Shown here in pieces: positions 54,006-62,800 of a stretch of 64,000 nt of DNA. Location of the stretch: contig NZ_CP114283.1 of assembly GCF_027107535.1 (NCBI RefSeq), positions 7,254,001 through 7,318,000 on the forward strand, read 5' to 3'. Both the position numbers and the translations under genes were made by a program. How positions within the stretch are numbered: the first letter of the stretch is position 1; every line of letters begins with the position of its first letter. Below the pieces are notes generated by a model, which saw only the letters and a program-made list of their open reading frames with translations, ran no database searches and was not told where the DNA came from. This DNA is from Streptomyces aurantiacus. Its GTDB lineage: Bacteria > Actinomycetota > Actinomycetes > Streptomycetales > Streptomycetaceae.

Positions 54006-54312
54006 CGCCGTTCGCCTTTCGTCTGCCTTCGCACCGGGGGTCGGACCGGCGCCGGTACCGCACGGATCGGGCGCGCCGCGAGGTGCGAGCACCTCGTTGC
54101 GGACAGTGACGGTGCGCGGGCCGTTCTCCCCCAACTGCGCCGCGTCGTGCCGTCGTTCACCGGGCCGGGACGGTACGCCCCACTGTGACACCTGCCAACA
54201 ACAGCCCGCAACCGACAAGTTGAAAATTGCAATTCGCCACGTGCATGCTTCCTCCGTCGAACGGGTGATCGTGACAGACTGCGACCTCGAACCCGCTGTG
54301 AGGGGGTAAGGC
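54006..54312. promoter_or_regulatory. Divergent region between ATPase and XRE regulator
   Basis: This 307-bp gap separates the anti-sigma-like ATPase from the XRE gene. It holds an AT-rich segment (about 54218-54270: AAGTTGAAAATTGCAATTCG) with the dyad GAAAATTGCAATTC, a good candidate promoter or XRE binding site. No gene is visible. Confidence 0.45.
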
Positions 54313-55188
54313 GTGACCGCGGAAACCGGCTGGGGCGGCGCGCCCTCCGTCCTGCGCATGATCCTCGGCAGGCAGCTGGAGGACCTCCGCACCCGGGCCG
54401 GGCTGACGTTCGAGCAGGCCGGTGCGGCGATCGGGGTCAGTCACTCCACCATCCGCCGCATGGAGGCCGCCAAGGTGGCGCGGCTCAGGCTTCCCGACGC
54501 GGAGAAGCTGCTCCAGATCTACGGCGTGACGGACCAGCAGGAGATCGACACCTTCCTCAAGTCGGTCCGCGAGGCGAACAAGCGCGGCTGGTGGCACACG
54601 TACCGTGACGTGCTGCCGGACTGGTTCGCCGCGTATCTGAGCCTGGAGCAGGCGGCGCTGCAGATCCGCGCCTACGAGGCGCAGTTCGTGCACGGGCTGC
54701 TGCAGACCGAGGAGTACGCGCGCGCCCTGCTGAGCGCGGGCAACCCGCACGCCTCCTCGGAGGCGACGGATCGCAGAGTGGCACTGCGCATGCGGCGTCA
54801 GGAGCTGCTCTCCCGGCCCTCGCCGCCGCGCGTGTGGATCGTGATGGACGAGACGGTGCTGCGGTGGCCGGTCGGCGGTCCCGAGGTGATGCGCGCCCAG
54901 ATCGACCACCTGATCGCGGTCAACTCGCTGCCCCAGGTGACCCTGCAGATCATGCCGTTCGGGAACGGCCCGCATCCGGCCATGCGGGCCGGAGCGTTCC
55001 ATCTCTTCCGGTTCCGGGCGCGCGAGCTGCCCGACATCGTCTACCTCAGCGGCCTGGTGGGCGCTGTGTACCTGGACAAGGACGACGACGTCGTGGTCTA
55101 TCGCGAGGCCCTGGACCGGCTGGGCGCCCAGGCGGCGCCCGCCAGAAAGACCGAGGCCCTCCTCGGTGCGATCCGCAAGGAGCTCTGA
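54313..55188 (+). CDS. XRE family regulator with DUF5753 (WhiJ-like)
   Basis: A 291-residue DNA-binding protein. The N-terminal helix-turn-helix (about 15-75) reads LRTRAGLTFEQAGAAIGVSH and STIRRMEAAKVARLRLPDAE. The C-terminal DUF5753 domain (about 100-285) includes LQIRAYEAQFVHGLLQTEEY, VWIVMDETVLRWPVGG and YLSGLVGAVYLDKDDDV. Members of this family act with a small DUF397 protein in controlling Streptomyces development (WhiJ, AbaA-type modules). The GTG at 54313 follows GAGGGGG. The DUF397 gene starts 1 bp after its stop. Confidence 0.94.
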   Translation: MTAETGWGGAPSVLRMILGRQLEDLRTRAGLTFEQAGAAIGVSHSTIRRMEAAKVARLRLPDAEKLLQIYGVTDQQEIDTFLKSVREANKRGWWHTYRDVLPDWFAAYLSLEQAALQIRAYEAQFVHGLLQTEEYARALLSAGNPHASSEATDRRVALRMRRQELLSRPSPPRVWIVMDETVLRWPVGGPEVMRAQIDHLIAVNSLPQVTLQIMPFGNGPHPAMRAGAFHLFRFRARELPDIVYLSGLVGAVYLDKDDDVVVYREALDRLGAQAAPARKTEALLGAIRKEL

Positions 55189-55189
55189 C

Positions 55190-55426
55190 GTGCACCACCA
55201 CATACGCAACGGCATGCCGTCCCGGGAACTCGGTACACGCGGCTGGTACAAGCCGTGGAGCGACGACGCGGGCGGCGCCTGCGTCGAGGCGAAGAAGCTC
55301 GGCGACGGCCGGGTCGCGCTGCGCCAGTCCACCGACCCCGACGGCCCGGCCCTGGTGTTCACCCCGTACGAGATGACGAGCTTTCTGGCAGGTGTGAAGG
55401 CCGGCCGTGCCGACTTCCTGCTCTGA
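55190..55426 (+). CDS. DUF397 domain protein
   Basis: A 78-residue small acidic protein with the DUF397 core: GWYKPWSDDAGGACVEAKKL, GRVALRQSTDPDGPALVF and EMTSFLAGVKAGRADFLL. It is the usual partner of the adjacent XRE/DUF5753 regulator. The GTG at 55190 has AAGGAG at 55177-55182, which lies inside the end of the regulator gene, so they are coupled. Confidence 0.93.
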   Translation: MHHHIRNGMPSRELGTRGWYKPWSDDAGGACVEAKKLGDGRVALRQSTDPDGPALVFTPYEMTSFLAGVKAGRADFLL

Positions 55427-55498
55427 CCTCCCTGTTCCGAAACTCCTGCTTCTGCTTGAGCGTTCACCGTGAACCGACGACATGATGGGAGAGCGGCG

Positions 55499-56314
55499 TT
55501 GCCCGAAAACGGATGGCCTGCCGACCGGATCGACACCGAGAACGCACACTCGGCGCGCATCTACGACTACATCCTCGGAGGCAAGGACTACTACCCCGCC
55601 GACAAGGAGGCGGGCGACGCCATGGCGCGGGAGTGGCCCGCGCTGCCCGTTCACATGCGTGCCAACCGCGACTGGATGAACCGCGCCGTGCGCTGGCTCG
55701 CCGAGGAGGCGGGGATACGCCAGTTCCTGGACATCGGGACGGGCATCCCCACCTCGCCCAACCTCCACGAGATCGCCCAGTCGGTGGCCCCCGAGTCCCG
55801 CGTGGTCTACGTGGACAACGACCCGATCGTCCTCACCCTGTCCCAGGGACTGCTCTCCAGCACGCCGGAGGGCAGGACGGCGTACATCGAGGCGGACTTC
55901 CAGCACCCGGAGGCCGTGCTCGGGTCCGCCGAGTTCCGCGAGACCCTGGACCTGGACAAGCCCGTCGCGCTGACCGTCATCGCGATCGTCCACTTCGTCC
56001 TGGACGAGGACGACGCGGTCGGCATCGTCCGCCGCCTCCTGGATCCGCTTCCCTCGGGCAGCTACCTGGCGATGACCATCGGCACCGCCGAGTTCGCGCC
56101 GGAGGAGGTGGGCCGGGTCGCCCGTGAGTACGCGGCCCGGAACATGCCCATGCGGCTGCGCACGATCGACGAGGCCGAGGAGTTCTTCGAGAACGTGGAG
56201 CTCGTCGAGCCGGGCATCGTCCAGGTCCACAAGTGGCACCCGGACGGCGCGGGCGAAGAGGGCATCCGCGACGAGGACATCGCCATGTACGGCGCGGTGG
56301 CCCGCAAGGCGTGA
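55499..56314 (+). CDS. DUF574 SAM-dependent methyltransferase
   Basis: A protein of about 271 residues. Family signatures are WPADRIDTENAHSARIYDYI, LGGKDYYPADKEAGD, IRQFLDIGTGIPTSPNLHE (SAM-binding glycine loop) and VVYVDNDPIVL (acidic residue binding the ribose). These actinobacterial methyltransferases are common near regulatory genes, and their substrates are unknown. A TTG at 55499 is preferred because GGGAGAG lies 7 bases upstream. A GTG at 55469 is the alternative and lacks a ribosome site. It lies 72 bp after the DUF397 gene. Confidence 0.9.
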   Translation: MPENGWPADRIDTENAHSARIYDYILGGKDYYPADKEAGDAMAREWPALPVHMRANRDWMNRAVRWLAEEAGIRQFLDIGTGIPTSPNLHEIAQSVAPESRVVYVDNDPIVLTLSQGLLSSTPEGRTAYIEADFQHPEAVLGSAEFRETLDLDKPVALTVIAIVHFVLDEDDAVGIVRRLLDPLPSGSYLAMTIGTAEFAPEEVGRVAREYAARNMPMRLRTIDEAEEFFENVELVEPGIVQVHKWHPDGAGEEGIRDEDIAMYGAVARKA

Positions 56315-56382
56315 CGCCCCGCGAAGAGCCGTGAGACACGGCCACGGCGCGTTCGGCACCACTCGGCCGCCTCGACGGTCTC

Positions 56383-56424
56383 GCGGCCTGCCCGGCGCTC
56401 CGCAGGGAGCGCGGGGCAGGCCGC
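56383..56424 (+). terminator. 19-bp stem terminator after the methyltransferase
   Basis: Arms 56383-56401 and 56406-56424 pair with a single mismatch around a 4-base loop (gcag). It lies 69 bp after the stop codon. Confidence 0.85.
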
Positions 56425-56805
56425 GGCCGTGGTCTCCCGAGCCGCCGAAGTCCCGTGCGTGACCTCTCGCTCAGAGGTGTCCGGTCCCGGCACGACGGCG
56501 CGTCCGTCACGGTCGGCGCCACACCCCGCCCCCGTACGGTTCCCGCGGCGCCCCCGCCCGGCTCCGGCCGCACCCGCCGGACACCGGAACGGCTACCACC
56601 GGTAACATTTGGCCGTCCCGACCCCGCGCCAAGATCAAAAACGACAACTCCGGCCATGTGGGCGCTCACTTGACGATCAGGTGTCTCACACGATTGGCTC
56701 CGGCCAGCGAAAGTCGGGCAGTCGGCACACTCGTCCCGCCGGCCGTCGCGGCGACTTCGCGCTCCCATCCGCTTGCCCGGCCGCACAGCGAGGTGCCGCA
56801 TCTCC
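56425..56805. promoter_or_regulatory. Upstream region of the sugar-binding lipoprotein
   Basis: This 381-bp stretch has no gene. It includes an AT-richer block near 56600-56700 with TTGACG at 56670-56675 as a candidate -35 element. No clear operator dyad was found. Confidence 0.4.
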
Positions 56806-57825
56806 ATGAACCCGACCCCCACCCGCCGCCTTTCCGCCAACTCCCCGCACGGCACCGCCCTGGCCGGCCTCGCCGCCGCCTGCCTTCTCGCCTCGGGCTG
56901 CACCGGCTCGGACGGATCGGACACGGGCAAAGACACCGCCCCGGCGGGCAAGGCGGGCGCGGCCGGGATCAAGGTCGCGCTGATCACCCACAGCGCCCCC
57001 GGCGACGCCTTCTGGGAACTGGTGCGCAAGGGCGCCCAGGCGGCGGCCGCCAAGGACGGCATCGATCTGTCCTACGAGAACGACCCGGACGCCGCCGGCC
57101 AGGCCGAACTGGTGCGGGACGCGGTCGCCGAGGGCGTCGACGGCATCGCGGTGACCCTGGCCAAACCGGATGCCATGAAGGGCGCGGTCGCCGCGGCCAG
57201 GGCGGCGGGCATCCCGGTGGTCGGCCTCAACTCCGGTATCGACGCCTGGAAGTCGGGCGGTCTGATGCAGTACTTCGGCCAGGACGAGAGCGTCGCGGGC
57301 CGGGCCGTCGGCGACAAGCTGGACGACCTCGGGGCCAAGCACGCGCTGTGCGTCATCCACGAGCGGGGCAACGTCGCCGTGGAGGCACGCTGCGCCGGCG
57401 TGAAGAAGTCCTTCGGCGGCCGGACCGAGATGCTCTACGTCAACGGCACCGACAAGGAGGCCGTGACCGACTCGGTGGCCGCCGCGCTGCGACAGGACCC
57501 GGCCATCGACGAAGTCGTCATGAACGGCGCCCAGTTCGCCCTCGCGGCCGTGGAGGCGGTGAAGGAGGCGGGCAGCGGGGCCGAGGTCGCCACCTTCGAC
57601 CTCGACAAGGACCTCGTCAAGGCCGTGCGGAGCGGGGACGTGCAGTTCGCGGTGGACCAACAGCCGTATCTGCAGGGATATCTCGCGGTGGACTCCTTCT
57701 GGCTCTACGAGACCAACGGCAACGTCAGCGGCGGCGGAGTGGCTCCCGTGCTCACCGGACCCGCGTTCGTCACCAAGAAGAACGTCGCCGCGGTCGCACG
57801 GTTCGCCGCCGACGGAACCCGCTGA
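56806..57825 (+). CDS. Sugar-binding lipoprotein (ribose/LacI-type periplasmic fold)
   Basis: A 339-residue type I solute-binding protein. The signal peptide ends in the lipobox LLASGC (Cys near residue 30). The fold begins IKVALITHSAPGDAFWELVR, continues with AELVRDAVAEGVDGIAVTLA and VVGLNSGIDAWKSGGLMQYF, and ends with FAVDQQPYLQGYLAVDSFW. It binds a sugar or related ligand outside the membrane. No permease or ATPase gene is nearby. The next gene encodes a sensor kinase with an extracytoplasmic sensing domain, so it may be a sensing partner rather than an importer subunit (inference). The ATG at 56806 is the start. Confidence 0.9.
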   Translation: MNPTPTRRLSANSPHGTALAGLAAACLLASGCTGSDGSDTGKDTAPAGKAGAAGIKVALITHSAPGDAFWELVRKGAQAAAAKDGIDLSYENDPDAAGQAELVRDAVAEGVDGIAVTLAKPDAMKGAVAAARAAGIPVVGLNSGIDAWKSGGLMQYFGQDESVAGRAVGDKLDDLGAKHALCVIHERGNVAVEARCAGVKKSFGGRTEMLYVNGTDKEAVTDSVAAALRQDPAIDEVVMNGAQFALAAVEAVKEAGSGAEVATFDLDKDLVKAVRSGDVQFAVDQQPYLQGYLAVDSFWLYETNGNVSGGGVAPVLTGPAFVTKKNVAAVARFAADGTR

Positions 57826-58029
57826 ACCACCCGCCGTGACCCTCGGACCCGCCCCCGTCAGGTAACGGCGACGCCAAGGTTCCGGTACTCACGGTGCGTA
57901 CGGTCACTTGTACGGATAGCATCCTGCGCACCCCCTGTGCTGCACCGGACACGTGGTCACCCGCCGCGTTCGTCCCCCGCCCGTTCCCGCCACTCCCCTC
58001 CGCTCACCGCTGATCGCTCTAGGACGACG
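57826..58029 (+). promoter_or_regulatory. Upstream region of the conservon
   Basis: This 204-bp gap precedes the sensor kinase. A TTGTAC / TAGCAT-like pair (about 57908-57922) is only a weak promoter candidate. No terminator with a long stem was found between the lipoprotein and kinase genes, so read-through is possible. Confidence 0.35.
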
Positions 58030-60450
58030 ATGTCTCCACGGACAGGTGCCCGCCGCCGTCTCGGCTCCATACGTCTCTCACTGATCCTGCTGGCACTGTT
58101 TCCCAGCGTCACCCTCGCCGCCATGTGGGGTGTGACGACGATCCAGATGTTCTCCGAGGGTCTGCGGCTGCGGGACCAGACGGGGCTGAGCAGGTCGACC
58201 GGCGCCATGGGCACCGACGCGACGCTCGCCCTGCAGCAGGAGCGCAGCCTGTCGGCCGTGCTGCTGGCCTCGCCCGGCAGCTCCCGAACCGCCCTGGACC
58301 AGCAGCGGGACCGTACCGACAAGGCGATCGCGAAACTGGTCGGCCGGTCCGAGGCGATCCAGCAGGCCCCCGAGCGCATCGGTGACCGGATGTACTCGGT
58401 CATCGCCTCCGTGGGCAGTCTCGAGTACTACCGGGGGCAGGTGGACAACCCCACCGACATCACGCCCGAGCAGGCGCTCGACCAGTACACCTCGATCATC
58501 GACGACCAGATCCACGCCTTCCAGGAGATCTCACAGGTCGACGACGGTGACCTCACCTCGCAGGCCGGGCCGCTCGTCGCCCTCGAACACGCGGCGGAGC
58601 TGGTCTCCCAGGAGGACGCCCAGCTCCACCTGGCCTGGCCGTCGGGTGAACTCGACGAGAAGGCGTGGACCCACTTCACGCAGCTGGTCAACGCCCGGCG
58701 CTGGCTCGTCGAGGACCAGCTCGTCCCGTCGCTGCGCGGCACGGTGAAGGCGCAGACCGAGCGGATCCTCCAGGGCCCGGAGTGGAAGTCCCTGGAAGCC
58801 GTCGAGGACCAGGTGCTCGCGGCGCGCGCGAAGGGCGGATCCGAAGGCCGGAAGATCGACCTGCCGGACGCGCAGAAGCGCTGGAACACGGCGCTGGACA
58901 AGCTCTCGGCCCAGTACACGAGCCTGATCCGCCAGGAGACCTCGGCGCTGCTGGAACGCAGCGCCGACCAGGCGCAGGGGCTGCTGATCAAAGCGGCCGC
59001 GCTGAGCGCCGGCGGCCTCGTCGCCCTGCTGGTGTGCGTCGTCATGTCCTGGCGCATCACCCGCTCCCTCTCGCGCCGGCTGCGCGGACTGCGGATCGCC
59101 ACCCTCAGCCTGGCCGAGGAGCGGCTGCCCGACGTGGTCGCGCGGCTCGACCGCGGCGAGACGGTCGACGTGGACTCCGCCACGCCCGAGCTGGACTACG
59201 GGGACGACGAACTGGGGCAGGTGGCCCAGGCGTTCAACACCGCCCAGCGCACGGCGGTGAACACCGCGGTGGAACTCGCCGACACCCGGCGCGGTTTCCA
59301 GAAGGTCATCCTGGGCATCGCCCGCCAGAGCCAGAACCTGGTCAATCTCCAGCTCACCAAGCTCGACACGCTGGAACGCGAGCACCAGGACCCGAACATC
59401 CTCAAGGGCCTGTACGAACTCGACTCCACGGCCAGCCAGTTGCGGCGGTACGAGGAGAACCTCGTCATCATCAGCGGCGAGCGGCCGGGGCGCAGCTGGA
59501 CCGAGCCGGTCGCCCTGATCGACATCCTGCGCAGCGCGGTCGGCGAGGTGGCCGAGTACCAGCGGGTGGAGGTGCACACCGACGAGGAGGTGTTCCTCGC
59601 GCCGCCCGCGGTCGCCGACGTCATCCATCTGCTGGCCGAACTCATCGACAACGCGACCACGTACTCCCCCGCGCCCAGCCCGGTCGGGGTGCGGGCCGGG
59701 CTGGTGGCCAAGGGTCTGGCGGTGGAGATCGAGGACCGCGGTCTGGGCATGTCCGAGGACGACTACACGTCGTTCAACGCCCAGTTGGCGCTGCCCCCGC
59801 AGTTCGACGTGGTGGCGCTCGCCGACGACCTGCGGCTCGGCATGTTCGTGGTGGCCCGGCTCGCCACCCGGCACGGGATCGCCGTCACGCTGCGCTCCTC
59901 GCCGTACGGGGGAACGACCGCGATCGTGCTCATCCCGCACGAGATCGTGGTGCGCGAGCTCCCGGAGTCCGCCGGGGACACGGAGAGCGCCACGGCGGCC
60001 CCGGCGCCGTCGCGGCAGGCCGTCCAGGCCGCCGCGAGGAGCGCGAGCGCCCCGGCCTCCGAGCCGGACGGGCCCACGCACGAGCGCTCGCGGGAGGCGG
60101 AGCCCGTCGCCCGGGCGCGGACGGCCGAGGCGTCCTCGGCGCGGGCCACCGCTGTCGTCCCCCGTCCCGGTCCGGGTGCCGCCGAGGCGCGGGGCGGGAT
60201 CCCTCCGCTGCCGCGCCGGGTTCCGCAGACCAGCCTGGCCGCCGAGCTGCGCGAGGACGCCTCCGCCGACGAGGCCGACGACTCCTTGCAGGACTTCACC
60301 GCGGAGCGCGCCGCCTCCTCCCTCGCCGGATTCCAGCGCGGGACGCTCCTGGCGCGTGACAACGACGCGGATACGACGTACGACCTAGGGGAAGAACCCG
60401 CGCCCGAAGGCGCATCCGTCGCCTCGACTCCGCCCGCAGACCGCTCATGA
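58030..60450 (+). CDS. cvnA: Conservon histidine kinase-like sensor with NIT domain (CvnA)
   Basis: An 806-residue membrane sensor. A first helix (about 15-38) is followed by a large extracytoplasmic nitrate/nitrite-sensing-type helical domain (about 50-310, GTDATLALQQERSLSAVLLA), a second helix (about 318-340), a HAMP-like segment, and a HATPase domain (about 480-655) with LLAELIDNATTYSPAPS (N box) and IEDRGLGMSEDDY (G1 box). The C-terminal 150 residues are disordered (Ala/Ser/Pro/Glu-rich). It lacks an obvious phospho-accepting His box, as is usual for conservon kinases. It starts a four-gene operon cvnABCD. Confidence 0.93.
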   Translation: MSPRTGARRRLGSIRLSLILLALFPSVTLAAMWGVTTIQMFSEGLRLRDQTGLSRSTGAMGTDATLALQQERSLSAVLLASPGSSRTALDQQRDRTDKAIAKLVGRSEAIQQAPERIGDRMYSVIASVGSLEYYRGQVDNPTDITPEQALDQYTSIIDDQIHAFQEISQVDDGDLTSQAGPLVALEHAAELVSQEDAQLHLAWPSGELDEKAWTHFTQLVNARRWLVEDQLVPSLRGTVKAQTERILQGPEWKSLEAVEDQVLAARAKGGSEGRKIDLPDAQKRWNTALDKLSAQYTSLIRQETSALLERSADQAQGLLIKAAALSAGGLVALLVCVVMSWRITRSLSRRLRGLRIATLSLAEERLPDVVARLDRGETVDVDSATPELDYGDDELGQVAQAFNTAQRTAVNTAVELADTRRGFQKVILGIARQSQNLVNLQLTKLDTLEREHQDPNILKGLYELDSTASQLRRYEENLVIISGERPGRSWTEPVALIDILRSAVGEVAEYQRVEVHTDEEVFLAPPAVADVIHLLAELIDNATTYSPAPSPVGVRAGLVAKGLAVEIEDRGLGMSEDDYTSFNAQLALPPQFDVVALADDLRLGMFVVARLATRHGIAVTLRSSPYGGTTAIVLIPHEIVVRELPESAGDTESATAAPAPSRQAVQAAARSASAPASEPDGPTHERSREAEPVARARTAEASSARATAVVPRPGPGAAEARGGIPPLPRRVPQTSLAAELREDASADEADDSLQDFTAERAASSLAGFQRGTLLARDNDADTTYDLGEEPAPEGASVASTPPADRS

Positions 60451-60461
60451 AGGACAGAGAA

Positions 60462-60890
60462 ATGACACGCCCCATCCCCGCCACGCACAGTCAGCTCGAC
60501 CAGCTGCTCACCGGACTGGTGGACCGGGTCGCCGAGGTGAACCAGGCCGTCGTGCTCTCCGAGGACGGGCTGGTCGTCAGCAGGTCCACGGGATTCCTGC
60601 GCGACGACGCCGAGCGGCTGGCGGCGACCGCGTCCGGCCTGATGAGCCTCAGCAAGGGCGTCAGCATGGACTTCCGCGGCGGACCCGTGCGCCAGGCACT
60701 CATCGAGATGGCCAACAGCTACCTGATACTCACCACGGCCGGCCCGGGCGCCCACCTCGCCGTGCTCACCAGCAAGGGTGCGGACGTCGGTGTGGTCGCG
60801 TACCAGATGAACATGCTGGTGAAGAAGATCGGCGAGCACCTCAGCGCGGCGCCGCGTGCCGGTGTCGTCGCCACCGACAACGGCGAGTGA
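60462..60890 (+). CDS. cvnB: Roadblock/LC7 domain protein (CvnB)
   Basis: A 142-residue protein with the roadblock fold: HSQLDQLLTGLVDRVAEVNQ, VVLSEDGLVVSRSTGFLRDD, AERLAATASGLMSLSKGVSM. It is similar to MglB, which controls a small GTPase in gliding bacteria. In conservons it joins CvnA, CvnC and CvnD in a membrane complex. The ATG at 60462 is favoured by the AAGGA upstream; the ATG at 60447 overlaps the cvnA stop (ATGA) and is the alternative. Confidence 0.93.
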   Translation: MTRPIPATHSQLDQLLTGLVDRVAEVNQAVVLSEDGLVVSRSTGFLRDDAERLAATASGLMSLSKGVSMDFRGGPVRQALIEMANSYLILTTAGPGAHLAVLTSKGADVGVVAYQMNMLVKKIGEHLSAAPRAGVVATDNGE

Positions 60891-60891
60891 G

Positions 60892-61248
60892 GTGAACGGA
60901 GGCGACTCGGCGGGCCGTCTCGTACGGCCGTTCACGCTGACCGGCGGCCGTACCCGGCCCAGCCGCGCCGACTTCACCCTCATCACGTCGGTCGCCACGG
61001 TGGACCCGCCGCCCGACCGGGCCGCCCGGCCGCAGCCCGAACACGCACGCATCCTGCGGATGTGCGCGAAGCCGGTGGTGGTGGCGGAGCTCGCCGCCCA
61101 GCTCGATCTGCCGGTGAGCGTGGTCTGCATCATGCTGTGCGATCTGCTGGAGGCGGGCCGGATCACCGCTCACGCGCCGCGCACGATCTCCCGTACGTCC
61201 GACATGGACCTGCTGCAGAAAGTGAGGGACGGCCTTGGCCGGCTCTGA
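60892..61248 (+). CDS. cvnC: DUF742 protein (CvnC)
   Basis: A 118-residue DUF742 protein. Core segments are RLVRPFTLTGGRTRPSRADF, LITSVATVDPPPDR, and the winged-helix-like LRMCAKPVVVAELAAQLDLP, then SVVCIMLCDLLEAGRITAHA. Its role in conservons is not fully known. The GTG at 60892 starts 1 bp after the cvnB stop, with GAGTGAG as ribosome site. Confidence 0.93.
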   Translation: MNGGDSAGRLVRPFTLTGGRTRPSRADFTLITSVATVDPPPDRAARPQPEHARILRMCAKPVVVAELAAQLDLPVSVVCIMLCDLLEAGRITAHAPRTISRTSDMDLLQKVRDGLGRL

Positions 61249-61849
61249 CCCCGTCATCCAGGGGACCTCAGCACCCGACACGGTCAAGATCCTGATAGCC
61301 GGAGGGTTCGGCGTCGGCAAGACGACCATGGTCGGCTCGGTCAGTGAGATCGTGCCGTTGCGCACCGAGGAACCGCTCACCGCGGCCGGCCTGGGCGTCG
61401 ACGACCTGGGCGGCATCCCGGAGAAGCACGCCACCACCGTGGCCCTGGACTTCGGCCGGATCACGCTCAGCCAGGAACTCGTGCTGTATCTCTTCGGCAC
61501 ACCCGGGCAGCAGCGGTTCTGGTTCATGTGGAACGACCTGGCCATCGGCGCCCTGGGCGCCGTGGTCCTGGTGGACGTGCGGCGGCCGAAGTCCAGCTTC
61601 GCCGCCATCGACTTCTTCGAGCGGCGCGACATCCCCTTCGTCGTCGGCGTCAACGGCTTCCACGGGGAGCATCCCTACGCGCCCGAGGAGATCCGGGACG
61701 CCCTGGCCCTGCCGGAGCACGCCCACGTGCTTCTGTGCGACGCCCGGGACCGGGAGTCCTGCCGGGACGTACTGATCGCGCTGATAGACCAGTTGATAGC
61801 GTCCTCGGCCCGAAGCAACGGAAGCGGCCGCCCGGGCCACCGGGACTGA
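61235..61849 (+). CDS. cvnD: Conservon small GTPase-like ATP/GTP-binding protein (CvnD)
   Basis: A 204-residue P-loop GTPase. G1 is AGGFGVGKTTMV (about residues 22-33), the switch II motif is LYLFGTPGQQRFWFMWNDL, and the G4-like position reads FVVGVNGFHGEHP. It is related to MglA-type GTPases and is expected to switch between states under control of CvnB. It starts at a TTG overlapping cvnC by 14 bp, with GAGGGA upstream. It is the last gene of the conservon. Confidence 0.94.
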   Translation: MAGSDPVIQGTSAPDTVKILIAGGFGVGKTTMVGSVSEIVPLRTEEPLTAAGLGVDDLGGIPEKHATTVALDFGRITLSQELVLYLFGTPGQQRFWFMWNDLAIGALGAVVLVDVRRPKSSFAAIDFFERRDIPFVVGVNGFHGEHPYAPEEIRDALALPEHAHVLLCDARDRESCRDVLIALIDQLIASSARSNGSGRPGHRD

Positions 61850-61892
61850 ACCGCCACCGCCCCGCAGGGTCCCGCGAACCGTGAGGGACCGG

Positions 61893-62348
61893 CTAGGAGG
61901 CCGCGCCGCCGCCGTCCAGGTGCGCGATGTGGGAGACGTTCTCGCGGTCGTCGGCGTCCTCACTGGCGTCGGCGTCGAACCAGGCGTCGAGGATCTCCTC
62001 GAGCAGCGGTCCGGAGGTCAGCCTCAGGCTGAGGGCCAGGACGTTCGCGTCGTTCCAGCGGCGGGCGCCCCGGGCCGTGTACGCGTCGGTGCACAGCGCG
62101 GCGCGCACGCCCGGCACCTTGTTCGCGGCGATCGACGCGCCCGTGCCGGTCCAGCAGCACACGACCGCCCGGTCCGCGCGCCCGGCGACGACGTCACGGG
62201 CCGCCGCCTCCGAGCACACCGCCCACCGGGCGTCAGCCCCGGGCCGCAGCGCTCCGTGCGCGAGGACCTCGTGGCCGCGCTCACGCAACTGCGCGACCAG
62301 CGCACGGGCCACGGGTTCGTCCATGTCCGAGGAGACGGAGATCCGCAT
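61893..62348 (-). CDS. RpiB/LacA/LacB family sugar-phosphate isomerase
   Basis: A 151-residue isomerase. The N-terminus MRISVSSDMDEPVARALVAQ and the phosphate/active-site segment VVCCWTGTGASIAANKVPGV are characteristic; the Cys of CWTGTG corresponds to the catalytic Cys of RpiB. The following VRAALCTDAYTARGARRWND is also typical. It converts ribose-5-phosphate to ribulose-5-phosphate or acts on another aldose/ketose phosphate. The Asp/Glu-rich C-terminal tail (about 120-140) is longer than usual. It lies 10 bp after the MsrB gene and is probably in the murC-msrB operon. Confidence 0.9.
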   Translation of the reverse strand: MRISVSSDMDEPVARALVAQLRERGHEVLAHGALRPGADARWAVCSEAAARDVVAGRADRAVVCCWTGTGASIAANKVPGVRAALCTDAYTARGARRWNDANVLALSLRLTSGPLLEEILDAWFDADASEDADDRENVSHIAHLDGGGAAS

Positions 62349-62358
62349 GTTCCGGAGA

Positions 62359-62772
62359 CTACTCGGCTCGGTCGACGGGCGTCAGCCGCAGCGAGATGCT
62401 GTTGATGCAGTACCGCTGGTCGGTCGGGGTCGGGTACCCCTCGCCCTCGAAGACGTGGCCCAGATGCGAGCCGCAGCGGGCGCACCTCACCTCGGTGCGG
62501 GTCATCCCGTGCGAGCGGTCCGCGATCAGCTCGACCGCTTCGGTCTCCTTCGGGTCGTAGAAGGACGGCCAGCCGCAGTGCGACTCGAACTTCTCCGTGG
62601 AGGTGAAGAGTTCGGCGCCGCAGGCCCGGCAGGAGTACACGCCCTTGGTCTTGGTGTCCGTGTACTCGCCGCGGAACGCCGGCTCCGTGCCGGCCTGGCG
62701 CAGCACGGCGTACTCGGCCGGGCTCAGCTCCGCACGCCACTGCTCGTCCGGCTTCTCGACGTCGTACGACAT
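62359..62772 (-). CDS. msrB: Peptide-methionine (R)-S-oxide reductase MsrB
   Basis: A 137-residue enzyme. Two CxxC zinc motifs (YSCRACGAELF and VRCARCGSHLGHVF) and the catalytic RYCINSISL are present. KFESHCGWPSFYD carries the other conserved residues. It reduces methionine-R-sulfoxide in proteins, repairing oxidative damage in the cytoplasm. The start at 62772 (MSYDVEKPDEQWRA) is preferred to a TTG three codons upstream. It begins 28 bp after the murC stop. Confidence 0.97.
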   Translation of the reverse strand: MSYDVEKPDEQWRAELSPAEYAVLRQAGTEPAFRGEYTDTKTKGVYSCRACGAELFTSTEKFESHCGWPSFYDPKETEAVELIADRSHGMTRTEVRCARCGSHLGHVFEGEGYPTPTDQRYCINSISLRLTPVDRAE

Positions 62773-62800
62773 GTTGCTCAACCCCTCGGCTCAGGTCCGG

